Counted from the stretch's first letter, positions 9,119 to 16,999 are shown. The stretch: 64,000 nucleotides of DNA from Gemmatimonadota bacterium (GCA_016719105.1 JADKAQ010000001.1:186001-250000), one strand, 5' to 3'. Notes: generated by a model not told the origin, from the sequence alone. Made by a program: numbers and translations.

Positions 9119-9478
9119 TCACCTCTCCAGTTCGAACCGCGATCGCTGCATCGCGGCGCGCACTCGCTGCTCTCCCTCCCAGGCCGTGCGCCCGTGCTTG
9201 CGAAGCACGGCGATGAGATCGTCGATAAGCGCCGCGGTCTCCTCGCCCGTCATGTGCCCGGGTTGGACCTCGGCCACCGCGACGCCGGCCCGCTCCTGAA
9301 ACGGGAGCCGGGGGTCGCCGCTGAGGAGGACGAGTCGGGTCACGTTCCCAAGCGCGATGTTCTGGATGACGAACACTTCCCGCTCCGTGTCGACGGACGG
9401 GGCCGGCGCCTCCGGGAGGTCCGCCGCACTCTCAAGCAGGGTGAGGGTCGGCTGCGCTTTCCGTCGCCGTCGCTTCAT
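9119..9478 (-). CDS. prophage accessory protein of unknown function, 119 aa
   Basis: Basic N-terminus (MKRRRRKAQPTLTLLES), then a mixed alpha/beta region (REVFVIQNIALGNVTRLVLL) and a charged helical tail. No family recognised, no signal peptide. Its ATG overlaps the stop of the 51-aa gene (ATGA), so the two are translated together from the promoter at 9761-9789. It ends 55 bp from the convergent repressor gene. Lies in the accessory block between repressor and integrase. Confidence 0.55.
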   Translation of the reverse strand: MKRRRRKAQPTLTLLESAADLPEAPAPSVDTEREVFVIQNIALGNVTRLVLLSGDPRLPFQERAGVAVAEVQPGHMTGEETAALIDDLIAVLRKHGRTAWEGEQRVRAAMQRSRFELER

Positions 9479-9630
9479 GAGGACCCCCGCCCTGGCTCCG
9501 CCGCCGGGGTACCTGCAGACGGGAGCGCGACGACCACTCGCAGGCTGTCGCGCGTGCGGCGCCCGACGATGAAAGCCCAGCCGGTGAGCGAGGGCGGGGC
9601 AGGGGGCGACGGAGTGACGAGTACCAGCAT
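9475..9630 (-). CDS. micro-protein of 51 aa leading a two-gene operon
   Basis: A short gene that ordinary length cut-offs miss. ATG 9630 is preceded on the minus strand by an almost perfect Shine-Dalgarno GGAGGTG at 6 nt, and its TGA overlaps the next gene's ATG, which is strong evidence that it is translated. The product begins MLVLVTPSPPAPPSL, continues with a short hydrophobic stretch (TGWAFIVG) and ends Gly/Ser/Pro-rich. No family recognised. It is read divergently from the Xre regulator, from a promoter that overlaps that regulator's likely operator. Confidence 0.6.
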   Translation of the reverse strand: MLVLVTPSPPAPPSLTGWAFIVGRRTRDSLRVVVALPSAGTPAAEPGRGSS

Positions 9631-9759
9631 CGGACGCACCTCCGGTGGCGCCCGTCGACCGCTGGTCCTATCTTGACCGCGCGTGCCTTCGGGCTCGTGG
9701 GCGGGGCGTCCGGTTCACTTTCCAGGGTGATCGACCGGCGCCCCGCTCTCTGTGCTGAG

Positions 9760-9834
9760 AGTAATAAGCTTCCTTAGTGCGCCTGTCAAGGATGGTTATT
9801 GTAGCTTGCTTATTACTCCCTGTGCGCCTACTAT
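9760..9834. promoter_or_regulatory. divergent promoters with a shared inverted-repeat operator
   Basis: Leftward promoter: TTGACA (complement of 9784-9789), 17-bp spacer, TATTAC (complement of 9761-9766). Rightward promoter: TTGCTT 9806-9811, 17-bp spacer, TACTAT 9829-9834. An exact 10-bp inverted repeat, AGTAATAAGC at 9760-9769 and GCTTATTACT at 9808-9817, covers the leftward -10 and the rightward -35. One dimeric regulator, most likely the adjacent Xre protein, could therefore shut both promoters. This is an AT-rich island in very GC-rich DNA. Confidence 0.7.
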
Positions 9835-9858
9835 GGCCCTATGCAGGGGATCCTCTCG

Positions 9859-10083
9859 ATGGCCGTCCGATTCCGATTGGCGGATGTGCTGGCTGAACGC
9901 ACGATGACTCAAACGGAGCTCTCGCGACGCTCCGGGGTCAGCATCGTGACGGTGAATGGCATTGCCAACAACCGAACGACGCGCGTTGACCTTGAGACGC
10001 TCGATAAACTTTGTGAGGTCCTCGAGGTGGAACCAGGGGAGCTCCTCGAGCGCGAGACGCCGAAGAGGCGTCGCGGACGGTGA
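9859..10083 (+). CDS. Xre/Cro-type transcriptional regulator, 74 aa
   Basis: A minimal single-domain helix-turn-helix protein: FRLADVLAERTMTQTELSRR, then SGVSIVTVNGIANNRTTRVD and LETLDKLCEVLEVEPGELLE, with a basic tail. This is the compact Cro/YozG-like type common as antitoxins and autoregulators. The start ATG 9859 has AGGGGA upstream; an in-frame ATG at 9841 would sit almost on the predicted transcription start. It is followed after 16 bp by the FRG-domain gene in one operon. The inverted repeat in its promoter suggests autoregulation. It could be the antitoxin or regulator half of a two-gene module. Confidence 0.8.
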   Translation: MAVRFRLADVLAERTMTQTELSRRSGVSIVTVNGIANNRTTRVDLETLDKLCEVLEVEPGELLERETPKRRRGR

Positions 10084-10099
10084 CAAGGAGCGGTGACCC

Positions 10100-10864
10100 G
10101 TGCACGAAGTCGTTGTGGAGTCCGTCGTCGATCTGGTGGCTCGAATCGAAGAGTATCGGGAGCACTCCGTACTCTATCGGGGCGTGGGTCGGACGACGTT
10201 CACACTCATGCCATCGCTCGGCCGCTACCTCGCGCAGATGGAGGCGAGCGGCCTAGGGCGTGCGGACCTGCTTCGGGATGAGAGGGGGTTGTTGGACGCC
10301 TTCAAGCAACAGTCCCTCCCGTACTTGACGATTCGCCCCTCCGATGACTGGGAGTGGCTCGCTCTCGCGCAGCACTACCGCCTTCCGACTCGCTGCCTCG
10401 ATTGGTCGCGCAGTCCGCTGGTCGCGCTGTACTTCGCGCTCGAGCCGGCGGTGACATACGGCCGCCGAGACGAAGACGGTGATGTCGCTGTCTACGTTTG
10501 GATCGATTCAGAGGTAGAGGTTCTAGGGGCGAGTCAGCTTGCTGGCAGAAGTCCCTGGGATCTTGAGCGGACGGTCGTATTCCAGCCGCCTCGGACCCAC
10601 CCGAGGATCTCCTCGCAGTCAGCTGCACTTTCCGTTCACCCGAAGCCATGGGAGGAGCTCGACGACGCTTCCGTCGAGAAGCTCATCATTCCGCGGGGAG
10701 CGCGCTATCGCTTCTTGGAGTTTCTGCTACACACGGGCGTCAACGCGGACACCCTCTTTCCCGACTTGGAGGGGCTCAGCAGGAAACTCACGACTCGGCT
10801 GCTCGAGTTGACGCCGTGGACGTACGAACAATCCGCGGGCCCCGGCAGTGTCGGCGACGGTTAG
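10100..10864 (+). CDS. FRG-domain protein, 254 aa
   Basis: Contains the FRG domain: LYRGVGRTTFTLMPSLGRYL at about residues 25-44, where the family's Phe-Arg-Gly is Tyr-Arg-Gly, and then AQHYRLPTRCLDWSRSPLVA with ALYFA at about 90-113. These are the conserved blocks of this poorly characterised family. No biochemical activity of this protein can be read from sequence. Start GTG 10100 has AAGGAG 9 nt upstream and lies 16 bp after the Xre gene, so the pair is an operon. The gene sits in the prophage cargo position between repressor and integrase. An effector of a toxin-antitoxin or phage-exclusion module is a reasonable inference but unproven. Confidence 0.82.
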   Translation: MHEVVVESVVDLVARIEEYREHSVLYRGVGRTTFTLMPSLGRYLAQMEASGLGRADLLRDERGLLDAFKQQSLPYLTIRPSDDWEWLALAQHYRLPTRCLDWSRSPLVALYFALEPAVTYGRRDEDGDVAVYVWIDSEVEVLGASQLAGRSPWDLERTVVFQPPRTHPRISSQSAALSVHPKPWEELDDASVEKLIIPRGARYRFLEFLLHTGVNADTLFPDLEGLSRKLTTRLLELTPWTYEQSAGPGSVGDG

Positions 10865-11050
10865 GCAACGGTGAGATCCGTGGCGCGTTCGAGGCGCTTC
10901 GCCTCGCGCAGCACAGCGCAGGAAGCGGTGTCGGCGTCTCTTCGGGCGAGGCGGGGGCGGAAACCAAACGCCCCCCTTTCGGGTATAGTGTTCGAGCCGA
11001 TACTATCTACAGACTGACGCGTCTTTCGAGGGCGACTTCCGCCCCACACT

Positions 11051-11269
11051 ATGCCAACTGACTACTTCTTCGTCATGCCCTCTGCTGTGCGGGGGGCCGC
11101 AAGCGTTGTCGACCTCGCGGGTGCGCTGCGCGAGGGAGACTATGTGTTCGTTGGCACGTCGGAAGAGGCCGATGCCTTGGCTTTCGCGACCGATCGACGT
11201 GCGCTCGCGCGTGACTTCGCCGTCGCGAAGCAGACGCTGGAATCGCAGGTCGCCGCCGCGACGAAGTGA
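11051..11269 (+). CDS. small protein upstream of DUF2335 gene, 72 aa
   Basis: A small soluble protein (MPTDYFFVMPSAVRGAASVV ... LESQVAAATK), beta-alpha in appearance, no family recognised. It has no clear Shine-Dalgarno, but a TATAGT-like box lies at 10984-10989. Its TGA is followed by the DUF2335 gene, whose best start is 14 bp later, so they appear co-transcribed. Lies in the prophage accessory block. The 186 bp between it and the FRG gene hold no other gene that I can see. Confidence 0.5.
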   Translation: MPTDYFFVMPSAVRGAASVVDLAGALREGDYVFVGTSEEADALAFATDRRALARDFAVAKQTLESQVAAATK

Positions 11270-11283
11270 GCAAGAGGAGCCGG

Positions 11284-11718
11284 ATGCCCACGCCGGCCGG
11301 CGGGCATGTCATGGCCGCGCGTCATGAGCAGTCTGTCAGCGTCGAGCAGAGTGTCTGGACCTCGCCGATCCCGCCCGCGCATGCCCTGGCAGAGTATCAG
11401 GCGCTCATCCCAGATGCTCCCGAGCGATTTCTGCGACTGGCGGAGCAGCAGTCTGCGCATCGGCGAAGCATGGAGGCCAAGGTGGTCACGTCCAACATCT
11501 GGCGCGACCACATGGGTCAGGTGTTCGCCTTCCTACTCGCGGCCGGCGCCATGGGCGGCGGCTTCTGGATGATGCATGAGGGACGATCGGCCGAAGGCCT
11601 GACGACATTCCTCTCGGCGGTCGCCGGGTTAGCCGCGGTCTTCGTCACGGCGCGAAGGCGCCAAGCGCGCGAACTGGCCGCAAAGTCCGGCGGCGACGCG
11701 CTGGCGCGGCGTCGCTAG
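11284..11718 (+). CDS. DUF2335-family membrane protein
   Basis: A 144-aa protein matching the DUF2335 pattern. A short N-terminal region with SPIPPAHALAEYQALIPDAP comes first, then a helix (ERFLRLAEQQSAHRRSMEAK), then two predicted membrane segments: VFAFLLAAGAMGGGFWMM, and TFLSAVAGLAAVFV after the short loop HEGRSAEGL. A basic cytoplasmic tail ends the protein. ATG 11284 has GAGGAG upstream and is preferred to the GTG that overlaps the previous stop. DUF2335 proteins are common on phages and mobile elements, and their function is not established. Confidence 0.78.
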   Translation: MPTPAGGHVMAARHEQSVSVEQSVWTSPIPPAHALAEYQALIPDAPERFLRLAEQQSAHRRSMEAKVVTSNIWRDHMGQVFAFLLAAGAMGGGFWMMHEGRSAEGLTTFLSAVAGLAAVFVTARRRQARELAAKSGGDALARRR

Positions 11719-11730
11719 GCGGGGCATGCA

Positions 11731-11798
11731 GAGCGGGAGCTGATCGCGCCCCGCTCATCCTCATGGGTGGGGTATCCCGCGCGACCAGACTCCCGCTC
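11731..11798. repeat. inverted repeat between convergent DUF2335 and integrase genes
   Basis: GAGCGGGAG at 11731-11739 and CTCCCGCTC at 11790-11798, exact 9-bp arms about 50 bp apart, in the 109-bp convergent gap. It may help terminate both units, although it lacks a T-run. Confidence 0.4.
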
Positions 11799-11827
11799 GT
11801 GTCGAGAAGATAGTATCGTCGCCGCGC

Positions 11828-13126
11828 CTACGCCTTCCCCTTCCTGAGCGGCGTGACGGGCGTCTCCTTCCCGCCGAGCCACGCCGCGAGCGACGCGGAG
11901 GCCCGGTCCGCCGCTGCTTTGACGGGATCGTCGGAGAGGTGGGCGTAGCGCGCCGTGGTCGCGATGTTCCGGTGCCCCAGGAGGGCCCGCGTCACGAGCA
12001 GGGAGTCCCCGCCCGTTGCCGACACGGCCGCGAAGGAGTGGCGGAGATCGTGGATCCGGACGTCCGGGAGCTCCGCGGCGGTGCGCACCGCGTGCCAGAG
12101 GCGATTGAGGTCCTTGAGGTGCTGGCCGGCCTTGCTGCCAGGAAAGACGAACGGGGAGCCGTGGACGCGTGGGAGCGCCTCGAGGAGCTGCGCAGCGGCT
12201 GCCCCCAGGGGACGCACACTTTTTCCCGTCTTGGTGTCCGCCAGGCGCAGGAAGCCCCGTTCCAGGTCGACCGCGTCCCATCGCAGCGACAGGATCTCGC
12301 CCTCGCGGCAGCCGGTGAGCAGCAACAGGCGGAGCGCCGCGATCGCGAAGGGGTTGGCGCGGCGCGGCGTGTCGGCGGACTTGGGCCGATTCTGCGGCTT
12401 CTTGGCCGGCGGGGACCGTCGCTTGTTGCCAGCGGCGGGAAGTCCGTGTCGTTCGGCCCGCGTGAGCACCTCGCCCAGGCGCGCCACTTCCGCGGCGCTC
12501 AGGAATCGCTCGCGGGGGACCTCCGGGTAGGGCTTCACGGCGTGCGCCGGATTGCTGTGGCGCTCGCGGAGCCCCTCGTCCTCCGCGAAGGAGAAGAACG
12601 CGCCGAGCATCGCCAGGACGCGATTGGCCTGGTAGGGCGTCGCGTGGAGGGCACGGTGCAGGCGCCGCACGTCCGCCGTCGTGGCGGCGCCCACGGCAAG
12701 CGCTCCGAGCGCCGGCACGACGTGCAGGGCCCAGAGGCGCCCGTACTCCGTCGCCGTGGTGGCCTTGCGTCGCACGCCTACCTCGCGGAGGTAGGCTTCT
12801 CCTACCTCCCGCACGCTGCGCCGGGCGCGGGCCTGGCGTCGGGTCTCGGCAGGATCGGTGCCCTCGAGGACGTCGGCGAGGAGACGCTTCGCCCGTCGGC
12901 GCGCCTCCTGGAGCGTGAGCGGACCGTGCGCGCCGATCGTGTGGCGCCGGAACCCCTGTCCGCTGGCCGGCCGGTAGCCGACAACGTAGGCGCGTCGCAC
13001 AATGCCGGCGTGCTCCGTGACGCGCACGCCGAACCCTTTCAGGGTGTCGTCCCAGACGAAGTAGTCGCATTCCGGCGGGGCAGGGAGGGCGTCAACGCTG
13101 CGCTTGGTCAGGCGAGTCGTGGCCAT
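11828..13126 (-). CDS. tyrosine-recombinase integrase
   Basis: A 432-aa integrase that recombines attP with the tRNA attachment site. The N-terminal DUF4102-like arm-binding domain (TKRSVDALPAPPECDYFVWD, then GFGVRV) is followed by a SAM-like core-binding domain and the catalytic domain. The active-site set is visible: Arg in LLTGCREGEILSLRW, Lys in DTKTGK, His-x-x-Arg in IHDLRHSF, His in LLGHRNIATTARYAH and the nucleophilic Tyr in ARYAHL. Start ATG 13126 begins MATTRLTKRSVDALPAP; an extra 14 codons to 13168 are possible but lack a ribosome-binding site. It reads away from the right attachment site, 186 bp away, as usual for tRNA-targeting elements. The family commonly targets tRNA 3' ends. 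Confidence 0.95.
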   Translation of the reverse strand: MATTRLTKRSVDALPAPPECDYFVWDDTLKGFGVRVTEHAGIVRRAYVVGYRPASGQGFRRHTIGAHGPLTLQEARRRAKRLLADVLEGTDPAETRRQARARRSVREVGEAYLREVGVRRKATTATEYGRLWALHVVPALGALAVGAATTADVRRLHRALHATPYQANRVLAMLGAFFSFAEDEGLRERHSNPAHAVKPYPEVPRERFLSAAEVARLGEVLTRAERHGLPAAGNKRRSPPAKKPQNRPKSADTPRRANPFAIAALRLLLLTGCREGEILSLRWDAVDLERGFLRLADTKTGKSVRPLGAAAAQLLEALPRVHGSPFVFPGSKAGQHLKDLNRLWHAVRTAAELPDVRIHDLRHSFAAVSATGGDSLLVTRALLGHRNIATTARYAHLSDDPVKAAADRASASLAAWLGGKETPVTPLRKGKA

Positions 13127-13311
13127 GGGCGGGCAGGGAACCGGTGACCGGAAAACGGACGCATGCACTCCCAGTGGAAGCGCAGTGGAAGCAGAATAAC
13201 GGAACTCGGCGGTATGTCGCGAAATGCGTTGTCGAGGCTAACTCGTTGTGATCGTGATAGCTAGGTGGGAGAGCGGTAGGGGGAGGGATGAGCGAAAAAC
13301 CGAATGGGGTT

Positions 13312-13345
13312 CAGGGGGTCGCGGGTTCGAATCCCGCCGTCCCGA
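13312..13345 (+). other. right attachment site: 3' end of a tRNA-Pro-like gene
   Basis: The 34 bp contain a T arm (GCGGG-TTCGAAT-CCCGC) followed by the acceptor half CGTCCCG and discriminator A, then TCAA. The upstream sequence does not give a D or anticodon arm, and the matching 5' acceptor (CGGGACG) is absent, so this is only the 3' portion. It closely resembles the end of bacterial tRNA-Pro genes with a CGGGACG/CGTCCCG acceptor stem; the isotype is from recall. Such a fragment is what an element leaves when it integrates into a tRNA 3' end. The intact tRNA should lie at the other end, left of this window, reading in the plus direction. Confidence 0.75.
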
Positions 13346-13409
13346 TCAATACGAGGGAATCCGAGATCGCCCCGGCGCCAACCGCGCCGGGGCGATCTTC
13401 GTGTGGCGG

Positions 13410-14252
13410 TCAGGTGGCGGGGGAGGGTGGCCCGACCGACGTGTCGTCGGCGTGATCGAGTGCGACCTCGAGTCCGTCGAGGAGTGCATCGATTCGGAGC
13501 GCCAGGGTATCGGGCGCGGCCGCGGCGGCGAGCAGCAGCGCCGCGATGTCGTCTGCCATACGCGGCGGGAGCGACCGGCAGTTGGCGAGCGCGAACTCGA
13601 CGAGTCGCTTCTCGCCTGGATGCAGGACACGGTTGGCGGCAAACAGGCAGTCGAAGTAGCTCGCGAGCAGTGCCGCCACGCGGTGGTTGACGCTCACCAG
13701 ATCGCCGCGCGCGACCGCCGTGGCGACCTGCGCTGCATAGGACGTGTAGATCGACCGCAGGACGGGATGATTGTGCGCGATGATGTTGCGGCGCAGCGCC
13801 TCGGGATACGCGACGAGGCAGCGGGCCTTGAGCCCGGCGAGCCACGACGCGCGGTCGAAGAGCGGCTGCGATTGCTGGATGGTGCGCCAGAAGCAGGTCG
13901 TGTATCCGAGCGATGCCTGATGCGCCTCGACGACACGCACGACGCTGTCCTGCATCCAGCCGGCGTCGAAGTAGTTCACGTCGATGTGCAGCCCGCTCGC
14001 CGGGTCGATCCACTGGTCGGAGAGTCCCCAGAAGTGCTGGTCGAGCTGCGCCGTCGCGGTGCCCCCGAGTCGCGCGACCACGACCTCCCGGGTCGCCAGG
14101 GGGACGTGACCCCGCGTGAAGACGTAGAGGTCCACGTCGGACGCCGGATCGGCCGGGGCCGAAGTCCGCGCGCGTGACCCGCTGACGGCAATCGACTCCA
14201 CCGCGGGGATGTCCGCGAACTGGATGCGGAAGCGCTCGAGGAAGGAGATCAC
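13410..14252 (-). CDS. nucleotidyltransferase-fold protein (DUF4037-like)
   Basis: The N-terminal part contains AVSGSRARTSAPADPASDVD followed by LYVF: the GS...DxD motif of minimal nucleotidyltransferases, whose two Asp residues bind Mg. The remaining 190 residues are helical, as in DUF4037-type proteins that carry an NTase followed by a helical bundle. About 280 residues from GTG 14252. No convincing ribosome-binding site was found, and the longer open frame upstream looks non-coding. It is the first chromosomal gene outside the prophage. Possible nucleotidyl or AMP transferase of unknown target. Divergent from the GH97 gene; 14253-14555 between them holds nothing else that I can identify. 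Confidence 0.65.
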   Translation of the reverse strand: MISFLERFRIQFADIPAVESIAVSGSRARTSAPADPASDVDLYVFTRGHVPLATREVVVARLGGTATAQLDQHFWGLSDQWIDPASGLHIDVNYFDAGWMQDSVVRVVEAHQASLGYTTCFWRTIQQSQPLFDRASWLAGLKARCLVAYPEALRRNIIAHNHPVLRSIYTSYAAQVATAVARGDLVSVNHRVAALLASYFDCLFAANRVLHPGEKRLVEFALANCRSLPPRMADDIAALLLAAAAAPDTLALRIDALLDGLEVALDHADDTSVGPPSPAT

Positions 14253-14555
14253 CGGTGGCAGGGCGGGGTGGGTCGTGACGGGCGGAGGGAATATCGCGTG
14301 CAATCGCGCAGGTCGGCCACCGCAGGGGCGGGTTCCGGGGGAACGCGCCACGTGCGGCAGCCCGTGGTCGTGATGGGGCGGCCCACGGGCGGCGACGGCG
14401 ACGAAGCGGGGCCTCGGACGAGTGGTGAGGAAGACGCGGCGAGGCGAGATTCGGGAAGTGGAACGGCGCGATCGTCGAACGCAGGGACGGTCATCGATCG
14501 CCAGTCGAGCGCCTCCCCGCGCAACGCTCCCCCTCTCCCGGCCCGAACCGAAAGA

Positions 14556-16664
14556 ATGCGGTCGTTCGTCCAACTGCCAAGTCGCCGCGTCGAGTCCCGG
14601 CGTCGTCTTACCCTCGGAAGCGGAGGTGCGCGCCGCACCGCGCGCATGCTCGTGCTGCTCGCTTCGGTGAGCGTGCCGGCGGCGACCGTGCGCGCGCAGT
14701 CGGCGCTCACGCTCGCGTCACCCGACCAGCGCAACGTGGTCACGGTTGCGCTACGGAACGGGCGCCTGACCTACGCGCTCGCGCGTGACGGTCGCGCGAT
14801 CATCCTCCCGTCGCGACTTGGATTCGCCCTTCGTGGCGCGGCGCCGCTCGACTCCGGGCTGCGACTGGTGGACACGCAGCGTTCGACGGTCGATACCACG
14901 TGGACGCAGCCGTGGGGGGAGGTCAAGCGGGTGCGCGATCGGCACCACGAGCTGCGCGTTCGGGTGGCCGAGACGTCGGGGTTGCAGCGCGAGCTGCAGG
15001 TGACCTTCCGTGCCTTCAACGACGGCATCGGCTTTCGGTACGAGTTCCCCGAGCAGCCCAACCTCGGCGCCTTCGAGATCGACGACGAACTTACCGAGTT
15101 CGCGATGGCCGACAACGCCAAGGCCTGGTGGATCCCGGCCAATCGCAAGGCGATGGACCGCTACGAGTTCCTCTATGCGTCGTCGCCCGTCAGTATGCTC
15201 GATACCGTGCGCACGCCGCTGACGATGGAGATGCAGGGCGGTCCGCTCGTGGTGCTCCACGAGGCCGACCTCTCCGACTATGCGGCGATGGACCTGGCTC
15301 GCGTGGGCGAGCGCACCTTCCGGCCGGCGCTCGCCCCGTGGGCCGACGGGGTGAAGGTGCGCGGGCGCCCCCCCTTTGCCACCCCATGGCGCACCGTGCA
15401 GCTGGCGGACAAGGCCACCGACCTCGTCCCGTCGGTCTTGGGACTCAACCTCAATCCCCCCTCGCGCATCGCCGACCCCAGCTGGATCACCCCGATGACG
15501 TACAACGGGATCTGGTGGGGGATGCACGCCGGGATGTACACCTGGCACTCGGGCCCGAAACACGGCGCCACCACGGCGAACGCGACGCGCTACATCGACT
15601 TTGCGGCCGCCAACCGGCTGGGTGGGACGCTCGTCGAAGGATGGAATGTCGGGTGGGACGGCGACTGGATCGGGACGCACGGTCGCGACTTCTCCTTCAC
15701 CCGCGCGTATCCCGACTACGACCTGCGAGCGGTCGCCGCGCACGCCAGGTCGCGGGGCGTCTCGCTCATCGTGCATAACGAGACGGCGATGGGGATCGCC
15801 AACTACGAGCGCCAGCTCGACAGCGCCTTCGCCCTCTACCGGTCGCTCGGCGTCTCGGCGATCAAAACGGGCTACGTCAACGACAAGACCGCCGAGGGGC
15901 ATGCCCACACCGGGCAGTTCATGGTGCGCCATCACCGTCGCGTCATCGAGACGGCGGCCCGCTACGGCATCACGGTCAACGCGCACGAACCCATCATGGA
16001 CACGGGCGAGCGACGCACGTGGCCCAACATGCTCAGTCGCGAGGGCGCGCGCGGGCAGGAGTACAACGCCGGTGGGCCCGACGGCGGCAACCCGCCGGAG
16101 CATGAGACGATCCTGTTCTTCACCCGCCTCCTCGCCGGGCCGATGGACTACACGCCGGGGGTCTTCGACATCCTGCTCGCCGGCTCGTCAGGCACGGCCC
16201 GCACGCCGGACCAGCCGAGGGCGCGCACGACGCTGGCCAAGCAGCTGGCCAACTACGTCGTGCTGTACTCGCCCGTGCAGATGGCCGCCGACGTGATCGA
16301 GAGCTATGCGAACCAGCCGGCGTTCCAGTTCGTGCGCGATGTGGCGGTCGACTGGGACACCACGCGAGTGCTCGACGGCGCCATCGGCGACTACGTCGTG
16401 GTGGCGCGCAAGCAACGCGGTGCCGACCGGTGGTTCATCGGCGCCATCACCGACGAGCAGGCGCGGCGCTTCGAGATCCCCCTCGACTTCCTCAGGCCGG
16501 GGAAGCGATACGTCGCCGAGATCTACGCTGACGGCGCGGGGGCACACTGGCTGACGAACCCGCTGCCGGTGTCGATCACTCGGCGCGCGGTCGGGGCGGG
16601 GGAGCGGCTGCGGTTGTCTCTGGCGGCAGGCGGCGGTGCGGCGATCCGGATCCGCGAGCGCTAG
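14556..16664 (+). CDS. exported GH97 glycoside hydrolase (alpha-glucosidase, SusB-like)
   Basis: About 700 aa. An Arg-rich n-region is followed by a hydrophobic signal segment (MLVLLASVSVPAATVRAQS), so the enzyme is exported to the periplasm. The order is the GH97 one: an N-terminal beta-sandwich (LASPDQRNVVTVALRNGRLT), a catalytic TIM barrel (MTYNGIWWGMHAGMYTW; GGTLVEGWNVGWDGDWIG; SAIKTGYVNDKTAEGH; ITVNAHEPIMDTGERRTWPN; SREGARGQEYN) and a C-terminal beta domain. The barrel has Gly in KTGYV where retaining GH97 enzymes have the nucleophile Asp, and it keeps Glu in HEP and in SREGARGQE. This fits the inverting, Ca-dependent alpha-glucosidase branch, by recall of the family. Start 14556 gives a positive n-region; ATG 14646 is the alternative. 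Confidence 0.9.
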   Translation: MRSFVQLPSRRVESRRRLTLGSGGARRTARMLVLLASVSVPAATVRAQSALTLASPDQRNVVTVALRNGRLTYALARDGRAIILPSRLGFALRGAAPLDSGLRLVDTQRSTVDTTWTQPWGEVKRVRDRHHELRVRVAETSGLQRELQVTFRAFNDGIGFRYEFPEQPNLGAFEIDDELTEFAMADNAKAWWIPANRKAMDRYEFLYASSPVSMLDTVRTPLTMEMQGGPLVVLHEADLSDYAAMDLARVGERTFRPALAPWADGVKVRGRPPFATPWRTVQLADKATDLVPSVLGLNLNPPSRIADPSWITPMTYNGIWWGMHAGMYTWHSGPKHGATTANATRYIDFAAANRLGGTLVEGWNVGWDGDWIGTHGRDFSFTRAYPDYDLRAVAAHARSRGVSLIVHNETAMGIANYERQLDSAFALYRSLGVSAIKTGYVNDKTAEGHAHTGQFMVRHHRRVIETAARYGITVNAHEPIMDTGERRTWPNMLSREGARGQEYNAGGPDGGNPPEHETILFFTRLLAGPMDYTPGVFDILLAGSSGTARTPDQPRARTTLAKQLANYVVLYSPVQMAADVIESYANQPAFQFVRDVAVDWDTTRVLDGAIGDYVVVARKQRGADRWFIGAITDEQARRFEIPLDFLRPGKRYVAEIYADGAGAHWLTNPLPVSITRRAVGAGERLRLSLAAGGGAAIRIRER

Positions 16665-16704
16665 CGCCGGGATCGGCGCACTTCAATCGGCGCGCGCGGC
16701 GGCA

Positions 16705-16804
16705 AGCGGCGGCAAGCGCTGGCGAGCGCTGGCGAGCGCTGGCGAGCGCCGGCGAGCTGACACGAGCCGACACGAGCTGAGGCGAGCTGCGACGAGCAGT
16801 TGCG
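16705..16804. repeat. ten-copy 10-bp tandem repeat
   Basis: Ten consecutive decamers all beginning AGC and mostly ending CG: AGCGGCGGCA, AGCGGCGGCA, AGCGCTGGCG (x3 in succession), AGCGCCGGCG, AGCTGACACG, AGCCGACACG, AGCTGAGGCG, AGCTGCGACG, AGCAGTTGCG. The copies degenerate from left to right. The array lies between the GH97 stop and the next promoter; I see no reading frame that would make it coding. Confidence 0.8.
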
Positions 16805-16963
16805 CGTTCGAGGCGCACGCCCCGCGCGTCGATCGCGCGGTGCGCTCCGTGCGACGTGCCGCCGGACGATTCGTGGACGGTCGAGTCGTCCGCACGGTTG
16901 GGCGTGCGACGGCCGGCACATTGCGCCGAGTCGGGGAGCTGGCGAGAATACACGCTCACGATT

Positions 16964-16973
16964 TTGTATACAA
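16964..16973. promoter_or_regulatory. palindromic operator-like site TTGTATACAA
   Basis: A perfect 10-bp palindrome in an AT-rich patch (ATTTTGTATACAATTT) 27 bp before the start of the beta-lactamase-family gene. Sites of this form are bound by small winged-helix repressors (BlaI-, PadR- or GntR-like). Which regulator acts here cannot be told, and the site could also contain the -10 box. Confidence 0.5.
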
Positions 16974-16999
16974 TTTGGTCCGCCCTGTTCGGAGGTCCT

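Noticed and set aside
13261..13345. A complete tRNA gene before 13345
   Set aside because: Only the T arm and 3' acceptor half fold; no matching 5' acceptor, D arm or anticodon arm is present upstream.
16705..16804. CRISPR array
   Set aside because: Units are 10 bp, contiguous and without spacers, and no cas genes are near.
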